This document shows, piece after piece, positions 24,124 through 36,108 of a stretch of DNA of 64,000 nucleotides. The notes beneath the pieces are model-generated. The model was given only the letters and a program-made list of their open reading frames with translations. It was not told the DNA's origin and ran no database searches. The DNA is taken from positions 248,001 through 312,000 of the forward strand of contig JAJNNX010000023.1 of the NCBI GenBank assembly GCA_023159155.1, read 5' to 3'. The DNA comes from Ustulina deusta (lineage: Eukaryota; Ascomycota; Sordariomycetes; Xylariales; Xylariaceae). Position 1 is the first letter of the stretch. Each line of letters starts with the position of its first letter. Made by a program: the position numbers and the translations under genes.

Positions 24124-24161
24124 GTAGTGTAGGAGGCAGCAATAACTCGATTGCGCTATAG
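23253..24161 (+). pseudogene. LINE ORF1, copy D, 3'-truncated
   Basis: Starts MATSWPQARAWPTEAREHA at an ATG in a CCATGG context. It is closely similar to copy B ORF1 along its length and keeps CAG where copy B has TAG (SSNQLKSGDL). After MEKFEG the frame runs into unrelated DNA and stops at 24161, so the zinc knuckles are missing. ORF1 proteins bind element RNA; this truncated form is presumably non-functional. Confidence 0.8.
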
Positions 24162-24351
24162 TAATAAGTAGGACTAGCGAATGGTAAACGCAGCGAATAT
24201 TTTGTAGTTAATAAAGATAGATTACAGCAAAAGGTCAAAACTTTACTTCTTTATATTAGAGTCGAGCTTGGCTTCTAGAGGACCGGGAATGAAAAGTACT
24301 ATTTAATGATATCTAATTCTAAAAAATCGACCTATTTAGCGATTCACAATG
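24124..24351. other. 3' flank of DUF3435 gene; possible LTR-like fragment
   Basis: Unrelated to LINEs. It begins near a TGTAGGAGGC at 24128 and holds AATAAAG-type signals on the plus strand. It may be a solo LTR or the 3' end of the recombinase element. No matching partner or target duplication is visible. Confidence 0.3.
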
Positions 24352-26801
24352 TTAGGATACAGTGCCATGCACCAGAAGAGCATGATTCTGGAAGTGCATC
24401 TTGTGCTCGAGTTTCAAGTCGTCGCATACTCGGCACTGGACAGGATTATTGTTTTGTAGTTTCGACAAGTGCTTCCGCTTGAAATGTTTGGTCAAATCAC
24501 AAGGCATGAAAAACTCGCTGATGAGGTTGTTGATCTGATCATCATCTTCAGCTAAAGATAGCGCTTGTCCGACACATACAAAGCACCGCCTTGGTCGCTC
24601 CGTCTCATTTTTAACAAAAATAGAGAGCGTGGCAAGAGACAGGAGACTTTGCTTCGGTGACTTGCAGGAGGGTTCAAAAAGTGTGGGTTCTGTATGCTTT
24701 GTTGGCGATGCGGGAGAGCGGCGTACGCGTATAGTACAGCCTTCCTGGACAAGGCAGTATGCAGAGATTGCCTCGATCGCATTATCTCTCCGTTGGTACT
24801 GTCCCTCTAGTGTGGGAACGACGGGGGCGGTAAGCGCTTGAATTAACTGCTTCTGCGCTGGTCGCTGCGGACGATAAGAACTATCTTCCTTAGGAGGCTC
24901 AGCGAACCCGAGGCCATGTAACTGTCGTTCGATATCCTCAACGGCCTGCTTGGCAGTCCACTTGTCTCGAATTGTCTGCTTAAGCTCGCGTCTAAGTCTC
25001 TGCTTCTCATTATGGAGTACCCGTTTGGCCTCTTTATATTCTTTGGACCGTTGAGGGAGGGTTCTAAGCTTTTGAGACAGTCGTTTAATGAAGGGATGGG
25101 TAAGAATAGATGCGGCCTGGTTGGGTGTGAGATCGACTGGCCGGCGCTTGCTTACTGAGTGGCCGATACTACAAGACTGCTTGATAATAGCTTGCTGTGG
25201 TCTTTGACCACGGATAATACCCCAAAGATCCACGCCTATATTCCGTCCGAGATAATTCTTTCGGAATGGAGTTGAGTTAGCATGGTCCATGGCGAGATTC
25301 CGGAGAGCCTCGCTAACATCCGCTACAATAACAAGTTAGCAAAAATTACTAAAAGGATAAGAGAACGTACGGCTTTGGTCCCAAACATTCCCTGCGTTAT
25401 ATCGCAAGCTATAAGATATTGTTGGATACTCAACCCCTAGAATCTCCCCAATCCGTTTAATCCAAGCCGCCATCATGCCAGAGGTTATAGGTTCATTAGG
25501 CGACAGTTGGTAGCCTGCCAATGTTTCAAAAGCACGACGAAATATATATACGTTGTGTAGGTTTTCTCGTAGTGGTAAAGGCAATTCGTGTTCGTCTGGA
25601 TGGATATTAAGACTATCGAGCTGATGCGGCGAGGTAAGGCTTGGTGCGCGGAAGGCTCGATGACGAAACAAGATACCAAGAAGGAAGACATGGGGGCTCA
25701 ACATTAAAGAGGGATCGTACATTGTCTCAGGGATCGGGTATGATTTGCTATAAGATGTCAGTCTGTGTTTCGAAGTCGTCGGGGCAGACATACACTTCTT
25801 TTTCCCCAAGATAGGTCTTTGTGAACGCTAAGCTGAACCAAATGAGAATCTTAGGTGGTCCACCCTCTGGGTCTCGCGCCAGCACAGGATGAAGATCCCC
25901 AAATCGGAGTCGCAAAATCGAGGTAGGCCGAGCGCCGGCAGGCGCGAGCAGAAGGAGGAAAAGCACCGCTAGGATGCGGAGCTCCCCAAGTTTGAATGAT
26001 TTTTTAGTTGTACCTAGCGTCGTCTCAATCTGCAGCTTCAAATCGTCGGTCGTCATACATCGGTTCATCCGTCTCTGGTCGCTTAAACCGTGTTTTTTTG
26101 CGAGTGCTCGAAGAACCTGCCTAGGTCAATATAAGCTATATATATACTTCTGATTAGTGTTCCTACCTTATGCATAGTGCGATTTAGCTTCGGGTCGATC
26201 TTCTCACTTGTAGCTCTCTCAAAGACAAGCCGAAAGACCTTCCAGTGTGTACCGAGAGAGCTACTCTTCGTCACTTTCTTCCTCTTTCTCGTGCCATCCC
26301 GACTAAGTCTTTGATTCAGTGACCAGTCGAAGTAGGTATGTAAAAGCTCCATGGAGATGGTTTCATAGCATTCTTGGGGACCGCGTCGGAGGAAATCTTC
26401 ACAGAACCTATACGGTAGATTAGCATGGGGAATGGACAGCAAGAGGCATTGGGCGTGTCCCACCAGATCCATTGCTCTTCAATACCATCTAGGTACCGTG
26501 TTGTCCCAAGAGCATAGTCTTCGCTTTCATAATCGCTGGCATTAAAGGTTACAACGGCTTGCCGATAGTATTCAGGCGGATGAGTGTTTCCCTCAAAGAG
26601 CTTGAGCTGGTCCTCCACGTCAAGCTCGATGAGGCCATCAGTTTCGTCAAAGTCGCCTATGGAGGCATCGGCGTTGGAGCCATCATCCGCTTTATCGACA
26701 TCAAACACTTCATCAAGTTCGTCAGATGAGAAAGGGGCGTCTGAGTGTTCAGCATGCTCAACAGTGCCTATCTGGCCGTGGCTGCGACGTATGGTGGGCA
26801 T
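24352..26801 (-). CDS. DUF3435 tyrosine recombinase (Crypton/Starship-captain-like) with C2H2 fingers
   Basis: Five exons: 26801-26464, 26407-26167, 26116-25794, 25747-25371, 25322-24352. Introns are 56, 50, 46 and 48 nt; summed exons are 2,250 nt, exactly in frame, 749 residues. DUF3435 proteins are tyrosine recombinases that cut and join DNA through a covalent tyrosine. Candidate catalytic residues: R256 (GARPTSIL), K293 (FTKTYLG), R416 (ISYSLRYNAG), H440 (MDHANSTPF) and nucleophile Y450 (KNYLGR). The N-terminus is acidic (EHSDAPFSSDELDEV). A basic helix follows the catalytic core (KRVLHNEKQRLRRELK), and the C-terminus has two zinc-finger-like motifs (CFVCVG...HFKRKH; CRVC...HFQNHALLVH). 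The donor of intron 1, GTGGGA, is weak but restores the conserved frame. The gene starts about 330 bp from a nested inverted repeat and 400 bp from the satellite. ATG 26801 is inferred; an extra upstream exon is possible. Confidence 0.88.
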
Positions 26802-27129
26802 TACACGGAGGCTGAAGTCGCAGACGATGTAAAGGTGTTACGTTGCGATAGATTGCCGTGACAAGAAAGAGAGCAAAAACCCAATAGCCGCATACCATAA
26901 GAATGCAGCGGGCGCAGCTTTTGTAGGCCCAGCGTGGGAGCCATTTCTGGCTCCCAGATCCAGGAAATGGGGATCAGGAAGTTGAACATATGAAAGTGTC
27001 TGATAGGGCTCTTTATCTAGTATGACCGGGGGTACCTGATGGGATACATCGAGGTACTTCGACTGGATACGCAGTGTGCCAAGGGCTGTGTGGGTCTCCC
27101 GAAGGGTTCTTAAAGCAGCGTTGGATTTT

Positions 27130-27187
27130 GGCTTCTGGACCACTAAAACCGGCAGCCAAAGCTGCCGAATTTAGCAGCCCAGAAGCC
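27130..27187. repeat. Nested inverted repeat at edge of satellite
   Basis: Outer arms GGCTTCTGG (27130-27138) and CCAGAAGCC (27179-27187) are perfect 9-bp complements. Inside them, GGCAGC-CAAA-GCTGCC (27151-27166) forms a second hairpin. It lies between the DUF3435 gene start and the first satellite monomer. Confidence 0.7.
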
Positions 27188-27202
27188 GTAACGTTGTTTT
27201 AT

Positions 27203-30200
27203 CTAGTTATTTAAAACTATTTTAATATAATAATAAATTAAATTAAAAAGAAATACTTTTAAATAATTATTTAAAATAATTTATGCTATAATTTGATTTT
27301 TCATAGTTTAATATAATTTAATTATAATAAAATAAAATATAAACAAAATTATAAGTATTAAAAAACATTATTTAAAACTATTTTAATATAAAATAAATTA
27401 ATTTAATAATTAAATAGTTTTAAATAACTATATAATATATTATAACTTATAATTTGATTTTTTATAGTTTTATATTATTAAATTATAATACTATAAAATA
27501 TAAACTAAATTATAAATATTAGAAATAATTATTTAAAACTTTTTTAATAAAATATAAATTTAATTATTATAAAATTATTTTTAAATAGTTATATATTATA
27601 GTTTAAGTTATAATTAGATTTTTTATAGATTTATATTAATATATTATATTGATATAAAATATAAATAAAATTATAACTATTAAAAATAGTTATTTAAAAC
27701 TTTTTTAATATAATATAAATTTATATATTAAAAAATTAGTTTTAAATAGTTATATAATATAGTTTAATCTATAATTTGATTTTTTATAGATTTATATTAT
27801 TGAATTATATATATATAAAATAAAAGCTAGGTTATAAATATTATATAAAGTTATTTAAAACTTTCTTTATATAATATAAATATAATTATATAAAACTAAG
27901 TTTTAAATAGTTAAATAATATAGTTTAAGCTATAATTTGATTTTTTATAGCTTTCTATTATTAAATTATATTAATATAAAATATAAGTTATATAATAAAT
28001 ATTAAGAAAAGTTATTTAAAATTATTTTAATATATTATAAATTTAATTAATAAAAAATTAGTTTGAAATTATTTTATAATATAGTTTAACTTATAGTTTA
28101 ATTCTTTATAAGTTTATATTATAAAAATATATTAATATAAAATATAACCTAAATTATAAATATTAAAAATAATTATTTAAAACTTTTTAAGTATAATAAA
28201 AATTTAAGTATTAAAAAATTAGTTTTAAATAGTTATATAGTATAGTTTAAGCTAAAATTAGATTTTTTATAAATTTATACTAATAAATTATATTAATATA
28301 AAATATAATTTAACTTATAAGTATTAAAAATAGTTATTTAAAACTTTTTTATTATAATAAAAATTTAACTATTAAAAAATTAGTTTTAAATAGTTATATA
28401 ATATAGTTTAAAATATAATTTAATTTTTTATAGATTTATATTATTAAATTATATTAATATAAAATATAAACTATAAAATAAATATTAAAAATAATTATTT
28501 AAAACTATTTTTATTTAAAATAAAATAAAATTATTTATTATATAGTTTTAAATAGTTATAAAATATATTTTAAGCTATAATTTGATTTTTTATTGTTTTA
28601 TATTAATAAATTATACTAATATAAAATATAAATTAAAAAATAAAGCTTTAAAATAGTTATTTAAAACTATTTTAATATAATTTAATTTAATTTAATTATT
28701 AAATAGTTTCAAATAATTATATAATATAGTTTAAGTTATAATTTGATTTTTTAATGTTTTATATTAATAAATTATATTAATATAAAATATAAATTATAAA
28801 ATAAAACTTAAAAATAGTTATTTAAAACTATTTTAATATAATTTAAGTTAATTTAATTATTAAAGAGTTTTAAATAGTTATATAATATAGGTTAACTTAT
28901 ATATTTATTCTTTATAGTTATATATAATTAAACTATAAATAAATAAAATATAAATTGTTATATAAATATTAAAGCTAGTTATTTAATATTATTTTTATAT
29001 AAAATAAATAGATTTATTTAATAAATAGTTTTAAATAGCTATATAATATAATTTAAGTTATAATTTAAATTTTATAAACTTTATATTAATAATTTATATT
29101 TAAAATGAAATATAAATTATATTATAAATATTAAAAAAAACTATTTAAAATTATTTTAATATAATATAAATTAATTTATTAGTTAATTATTTTTAAATAG
29201 TTCTATAATATAATTAAACCTATATTTTAATTTGTTATAGTTTTATATTATTAAAATATACTATTAAAAAATATAAATTATATAATAAATATTAAAAATA
29301 ATTATTTAAAATAATATTAATATAAAATAAATATAATTATTTATTAAATAGCTTTAAATAGTAATATACTATATTTTTAGCTATAGTTTGATTTTTTATA
29401 AGTTTATATTATTATGATATATTAAAATAAAATATAAATTATATAATATATATTAAAAATAACTATTTAAAACTATTTTAATATTATATAAATTAATTTA
29501 TTAAATAAATAGTTTTTAATAGCTATATAATATAATCTTAAATATCATTTAATTTTTAATAGTTTTATATTATTAAACTATATTAATATAAAATATAATT
29601 TATTAAATAAATAATAAAGCTTGTTATTTAAAATTATATTAATATAATATAAATTTCTTTATTTATTTGATAGTTTTAAATAGTTATATAATATTATTTA
29701 ATTTATAATTAGATTTTTTATAGTTTTATATTATTAAATTATATAAAAATAAAATATAATTTAAGTTATAAATATTAAAATTAATTATTTAAAACTATAT
29801 TAATAAAATATAAAATAATTTATTTAATAAATAAGTTTTAAATAGTTATTTAATATAGTTTAAAATATAATTTGATTTTTTATAGCTTTATATTAATAAA
29901 TTATATTAATATAAAATATAAATTAAGTTATATATATTAAGAATAATTATTTAAAACTTTTATAATATAATAAAAGTTTAATTATTAAAGAATTAATTTT
30001 AAATAGTTATATAGTATAGTTTAAGTTATAATTTGATTTTTAATAGATTTATATTAATAAATTATATTAATATAAAATATAAACTAAATTATAAATATTA
30101 GAAATAGTTATTTAAAACTTTATTTATATAATATAAATTTAATTATTAAAGAATTAGTTTTAAATAGTTATATATTATAGTTTAAAATTAAATATAATTA

Positions 30201-31569
30201 TTTATAGATTTATATAATTAAATTTTATAAATATAAAATATAAACTATATAATAAATATTAAAAAGAGTTAGTTAAAACTATTTTAATATAATATAAATT
30301 TAATTATTAAAGAATTAGTTTTAAATAATTATATAATATAATTTTATTTATTATCTAATTTTTTATAAGTTTATCTTATAAAAATATATTAATATAAAAT
30401 ATAACCTAAGTTATAAGTATTAAAAATTATTATTTAAAACTAGTTTTATATAATATAAATTTAATTATTAAAAGTTTAATTTTAAATATTTATATAATAT
30501 AATTAAAGTTATAATTAGATTTTTTATAGATTTATATTATTAAATTATATAAATATAAAATATATATTATAGAATAAATATTTAAAAAAATATAAATTTA
30601 ATTATTATAAAATTAGTTTTAAATAATTATATATTATAATATAAACTATAATTATATTTTTTTTAGATTTATAAAAAGAAGTTATATTAATATAAAATAT
30701 AAACTAACTTATAAATATTAAGAATAACTATTTAAACCTTTTTTAATATAATATAAATATAATTATTAAAGAATTAATTTTAAATAGTTATATAATATAG
30801 TTAATAGTATAATTTAATTTTTTATAGGTTTATATTAATAAATTATATTAATATAAAATATAACCTAACTTATAAATATTAAAAAAAAATATTTAAAACT
30901 ATATTAATAAAATATAAATTAATTTATTAAAGAATTAGTTTTAAATAGTTATATAGTATAGTTTTAGCTATAATTAGATTTTTTATAAATTTATATTATT
31001 TAATTATATATATATAAAATATACCCTAAGTTATAAGTATTAAGAATAATTATTTAAAACTTTTTAAATCTAATAAAAATTTAAATATTAAAGAATTAGT
31101 TTTAAATAGTTATATAATATAGTTTTAGCTATAATTTGATTTTTTATAGATTTAAATTATTAAATTATATATATATAAAATATAACCTAAGTTAGAAATA
31201 TAAAGCAAAGTTATTTAAAACTTTATATATATAATATAAATTTAATTATTAAAAAATTAGTTTTAAATAGTTAAATAATAAAGTTTAAGTTATAATTAGA
31301 TTTTTTATAAATTTATACTAATAAATTATATTAATATAAAATATAAGCTAAATTATATATATTAAAAATAACTATTTAAACCTTTTTTAATATAATATAA
31401 ATTTAAATATTATAAAATTAGTTTTAAATAGTTATATATTATAATTTAAGCTATAATTTAATTTTTTATAAGTTTATATTATTAAATTATAAATATTAAA
31501 CCTAGTTATTTAAAGTTATTTTAATATAAAATAAATTAATTTTTTAATTAAATAGTTTTAAATAGCTAT
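27203..31569. repeat. AT-rich ~160-bp satellite, block 1
   Basis: The landmark TAATTTGATTTTTTATAG (and TTAGATT variants) recurs at about 27292, 27454, 27615, 27774, 27936, 28097 and 28257, a spacing of 159-162. The other landmark, TTAAATAGTTATATAATATA, recurs with the same spacing. About 27 monomers by length. Bases are almost all A or T and no coding potential is seen. Confidence 0.93.
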
Positions 31570-31838
31570 TGCAGCAGGGCTAGTGCTAGCGGCCCGCTAG
31601 CAGCTGCGAATATAGCTGCACGTCAATTGTTAGCTATATTCGGGCCGCCCGCGGCCCGACCCGGCTGATCTTCGGCTGTATTCAAGGGGTTCGAATAGCT
31701 ATAAAAGCTTTCGAACTTCTTAAAGCAACACTTACTTTAAACATATAGTATTTATATTAGTTTTTTAGTAGCAGGCGCTCTAGTTTATTTTTTATTATTT
31801 TTAGTTGTTTTAATATTAAGTTACCCTATTTTTTTTAA
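31570..31838 (+). repeat. Left LTR
   Basis: Starts TGCAGCAGGGC and ends near TTTTTTTTAA. Compared with the solo LTR it shows many C-to-T and G-to-A changes, for example ACCCTATTTT for GCCCCGTCCT near its end. Confidence 0.88.
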
Positions 31839-34800
31839 TAGTATTTTTAGTAAAGCTATAATAGAGCAGTCCGCTATATAAATTTATATATAACAATGCT
31901 TATATATACTTATTGCTTTTTAGAGCGCGACCTATAATCAGAAACTAATTGCTTAACGCTTTCTTATACAAATTACTATATAAATATATCTATAACCCGT
32001 TAATTGCCTTAATGCTAATTCTATACAAAGATTAACCTAGCTTATATAGCTTGATTAGCTATTCTTTATATAAATATATTTATAAGCAGCTTTTTATATA
32101 AATCTATATATAAGTCTGCTTATAGCTATACATTTTCTAGGAAACCTAGTTTGTTAGCTATATGCGTTAAACAGCTAATTAAGCCTACTCTATACGATTA
32201 ATTAAATTAATCTAGCTATTATATATATTAATTAGTTTTACTGCCTTTCTTAAGCTTTAGCTATACGTACTTACTACTAAGTCTTTTGCTAGAATATATA
32301 TATAAATAACCTGCTATATAAATTAGTATATAAACTTGTTTATAGATATATAACCTATAAAAAAACCTTGGTCCGTTAGTTTAAGTAGCTACTCTAATTA
32401 GCTAAGCTAGCTGCAATATATATTAATCAGCTAATTTAGCCTAGTTTTATATTAATTAATTAGTTCGTATATTTATATATATGTTCGAGTAGCCCGTTAT
32501 ATAAATTTATATATAAACGCGCTTATATTTATACGCTATATATATAATATACTAATTAGCTTAATTAGCTTAATTGCTTTATTAGCTAGCTATATATATT
32601 ACTAAATTAGTTATATTACTAAAGCAGTTATATTGCTTAAATTAATTAGTTAGTTCTTTTATTAAAAAGTTGTTTAAGTAGACTTATATACTATTTATAT
32701 ATAAATATATTTGTACGCTTTTTAATCCAAAAAAAATCTTTGTTCTAAGCCGCTAATTAGTTAATTAGTCAGCTAATTGCCTTATAAATATGTCCTTATC
32801 CGAATATATTTACAAGCCGAGTCCTATATAAGTTACTATATAAACTAGCTCGTAAATATATAGCCTCTAAGAAAGCCTTTGTTTTAGTTTATAATTAGCC
32901 CATTGCTAACTATACATGTTAATTAGCTAGTTAACTGCTTTATTAGCCAGCTATATATATTACTGCTATATTAATTAATCAAGTCTATATTTAAATATCT
33001 ATATAAACAAATTACTATATAAGTTTATATATAAACTTGCTTATATATATATTACTTATAAAAAGCTGTTGCTTTAAGTCCTTTGTTTAGTTTTTTATTT
33101 AGTCAGCGTTTTATTAATTAGCTAGATCTCCTATCATATATAGTCCTACAAATAGATTTACATACATATTTATATATAAATACGCTTGCAGTACTATAGC
33201 CCATAGGAAAGTTTGCTCCAAGCTATATATTTGTTCTAAGCTTCCGTTAGCTATACGTACATCTCTGTTTTTATCAATTTTATTGTTTAGTATTTTCAGC
33301 GTTTTTAGCATTTCTAGCGTTTTAGCATATTTGGCATTTTTGTTATTTTTTATTATTTTGAGGCTTATAAGCCATTAATTAGTCAGGTCCTATACAAGTT
33401 GCTATATAAACAAGTACCTATAAAAATTTATATAGAAGTCAGCTCGAATATATATAGTTTAAAAGAAGCATTAATTAAACCTTGTTTTTAAAGCCTTGTT
33501 TTAAAAACGTTGTTTTTATTGTAGTATTAACGCTATATATTGCCTTTTGCGCTGTTTACATTATTAATTAGCTATATATATTGTTAATTAGCTAAGCTGT
33601 TTATGTTTAGTAGCTTATAACTATATTCACGTACTAAATTATATATAAACATGTTTATAGCTTATAAAGGAGCGTTTATTTATAGTTTTAATCGACGAAT
33701 TATTATACTATTAATTAGCTAGTCCTTTGTTTAGCTTTAGTAGCTATATTATTTAGTCTTATATTTAATAGCTATATAAGCAGATCTTTATATAATTTAT
33801 ATATAAAAATGCTTTTATACCTATAGTTTAAAAAAAGCCAGCTAATTAACAGACTATTATATTGTTAATTAACTAATTTAGTTATATATGCATTAATTAG
33901 CTAGTTTAGCCGTTATATAATTAATTAGCAACTTAGCTAATATATACACGTATAAGCAGCCACTTATACTAATTTATATATATATATGCTTATATTAATA
34001 TATTAAACCCTATTTACTATTAATTAGTAATTTTGTTATATACGCGTTAATTAGCAAGTTTACTACGTTTTATGCGATTTTTAGTTATTTGCTATCGATT
34101 AATAAGTTTACTACGTTTTAGTTGCATATAAACAAGCATACATATAGTTTTTTATGTAAACTTACTTATATATATATTATTCACTTATATAAAGGCTTTC
34201 TAGTTAGCCCTATATTATTATACCGATTAGTTAGTGTGTTATATAAAAAATATAGGTATATAAACAATTGCTTATATAAATTATATAGCAATCTATTTAT
34301 ATCTACACAATTTATATATCTTATATTTTATATATATAGCAATACGTATATAGCGCTACAAATATAGCATAGCACTACTAATTAGTTAATATATTATTGC
34401 TGCGTTGATTAGTTAGAATTATTATTGCTATACTAACCAGTTAATTTATTATATATAAGCAACTTTTTATACTATTTTATATATGAACTTATTTATAGCA
34501 TATAAATTGTATAGTTAGCTATATTGCTAATTAAGATATATATAGCCCTATAAATATAACATAGCATTAATAAATTATTATTACTGCATTAATTAGTTAT
34601 TTAGTTATATATAAACAACTTTTTATACTATTTATATATAAACTTGTTTATACTATATATATTATATAGTTATTGCAGTACTACTGATTAATTTATTATT
34701 ACTGCGCTGATTAGTTATTTTGTTGTTGCTACACGTATAGCATAGCACTGCTAATTAGTTAGTTTATTATTGCTATACTGATTAATTATTTAGTTGCATA

Positions 34801-35840
34801 CAAATAACTCCCTATACTATTTTATATATAGACTTATTTATATTATATATATTATATAGTTATTGTAGTACTGCTAATTAATTTGTTATTACTGCGCTAA
34901 TTAATTATTTTGTTATTGCTACGCGTATAGCATAGCACTGCTGATTAGTTAGTTCGTTATTACTGCACTAATTAGTTATTTAGTTGTATATAAACAACTC
35001 CCTATATTATTTTATATATAGACTTGTTTATATTATATATATTATATAGTTATTATAGCACTACTAATTAGTTAATATATTATTGCTATGTTAATTAGCT
35101 ATTTTATATGAGTACGTATAGCACTGCTAATACATTATTGCTACACTACCGATCTATAATTCTTTTTTTATGTATAAGCAGCTACCTATACTAATTTATA
35201 TAGAACCGCACTTGCATATATAATTTTTAGAATTATTTATAAAGTTTATCTATTTATAAAGCTAATTAAAGCTTATTTTATAAACTCCGACCTATATATA
35301 TACTATTAAAAAACATTACTGCAGTTATATAAAGATTTATATATATTAAGAGTAGTAAGAGCTATAGCATAACTTTTTATATAAAGATTTAGCTTAGGTT
35401 CGAAATAGTGGCTAACTATAATATCTACCTAGGTTTTAATACAAAATATTAGTAAATATTGCTATATATATTAGGTTTAGATAAAATTATATATGTTTTA
35501 TATAAAAATATATTAAAAAAATACAAAAAAATAAAGCATTTAAAGAGCTAAAAAGTTATGCTAAAAAGTTATGCTAAAAAGCATACCAAAAGGCATACAG
35601 ACCAAAAGAAGAGCTATAAACCAAGAGAAGTCTGGTATAATATATAACCAGTTTAGCAATCGGCTAATTAAGGGTTTAGTAGCCTAATAGGTTAGGGCTA
35701 GTTCTTTTTTTTTTCTAGGCCGTTAAGGCCTAGGGGTTCGAGTAGGTATTATGTTGTATTGTCTTGTCTTTTTTGGTGTTTTTAGCCCTGCAGTTGGATT
35801 CGAAGCTATCTAGAGAATAAAGCTCCGAATAAAGGAAGTT

Positions 35841-36108
35841 TGCAGCAGGGCTAGTGCTAGCGGCCCGCTAGCAGCTGCGAATGTGGCTGCACGTTAATTG
35901 TTAGCTGTATTCGGGCCGCCCGCGGCCCGAACCGGCTGATCTTGAGCTGTATTTAGGGGTTCGAATAGCTATAAAAGCTTTCGAACTTCTTAAAGCAACA
36001 CTTATTTTAGATATATAGTATTTATACTAGTTTTTTAATAATAAGCGCTCTAGTTTGTTTTTTGTTATTTTTAGTTGTTTTAGTATTAAGTTGCCCTGTT
36101 TTTTTTTA
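35841..36108 (+). repeat. Right LTR
   Basis: Close match to the left LTR, ending TTTTTTTTA followed by the CTAT duplication. It keeps a few Cs that the left LTR has lost (GCCCTG against ACCCTA). Confidence 0.88.

Larger units (their letters stand above)
31570..36108. mobile_element. LTR retrotransposon, RIP-like decay, inserted in satellite
   Basis: LTRs at 31570-31838 and 35841-36108 are direct repeats of about 268 bp. They start TGCAGCAGGGC and contain a GC-rich core (GCTAGCGGCCCGCTAGCAGC) and a promoter-like GCTATAAAAGC. The roughly 4.0-kb interior is very AT-rich with no surviving pol frame, consistent with mutational inactivation. A 4-bp target duplication CTAT flanks it (31566-31569 and 36109-36112), and removing the element rejoins the satellite monomer. 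A purine-rich run, AATAAAGGAAG, just before the right LTR could be the polypurine tract, implying left-to-right orientation. Superfamily (Copia or Gypsy) cannot be decided. Confidence 0.88.

Noticed and set aside
24128..24351. Solo LTR beginning TGTAGGAGGC
   Set aside because: No second copy, no CA end with a target duplication, so not called as an LTR.
26838..27143. Extra first exon of the DUF3435 gene (frame reading VQKPKSNAALRTLRETHTALG)
   Set aside because: No splice pair joining it in frame to 26801 was convincing, and the content is not recognisable.
27203..31569. CRISPR-like array
   Set aside because: Repeats are contiguous AT-rich monomers with no unique spacers of constant length, and the genome is fungal.
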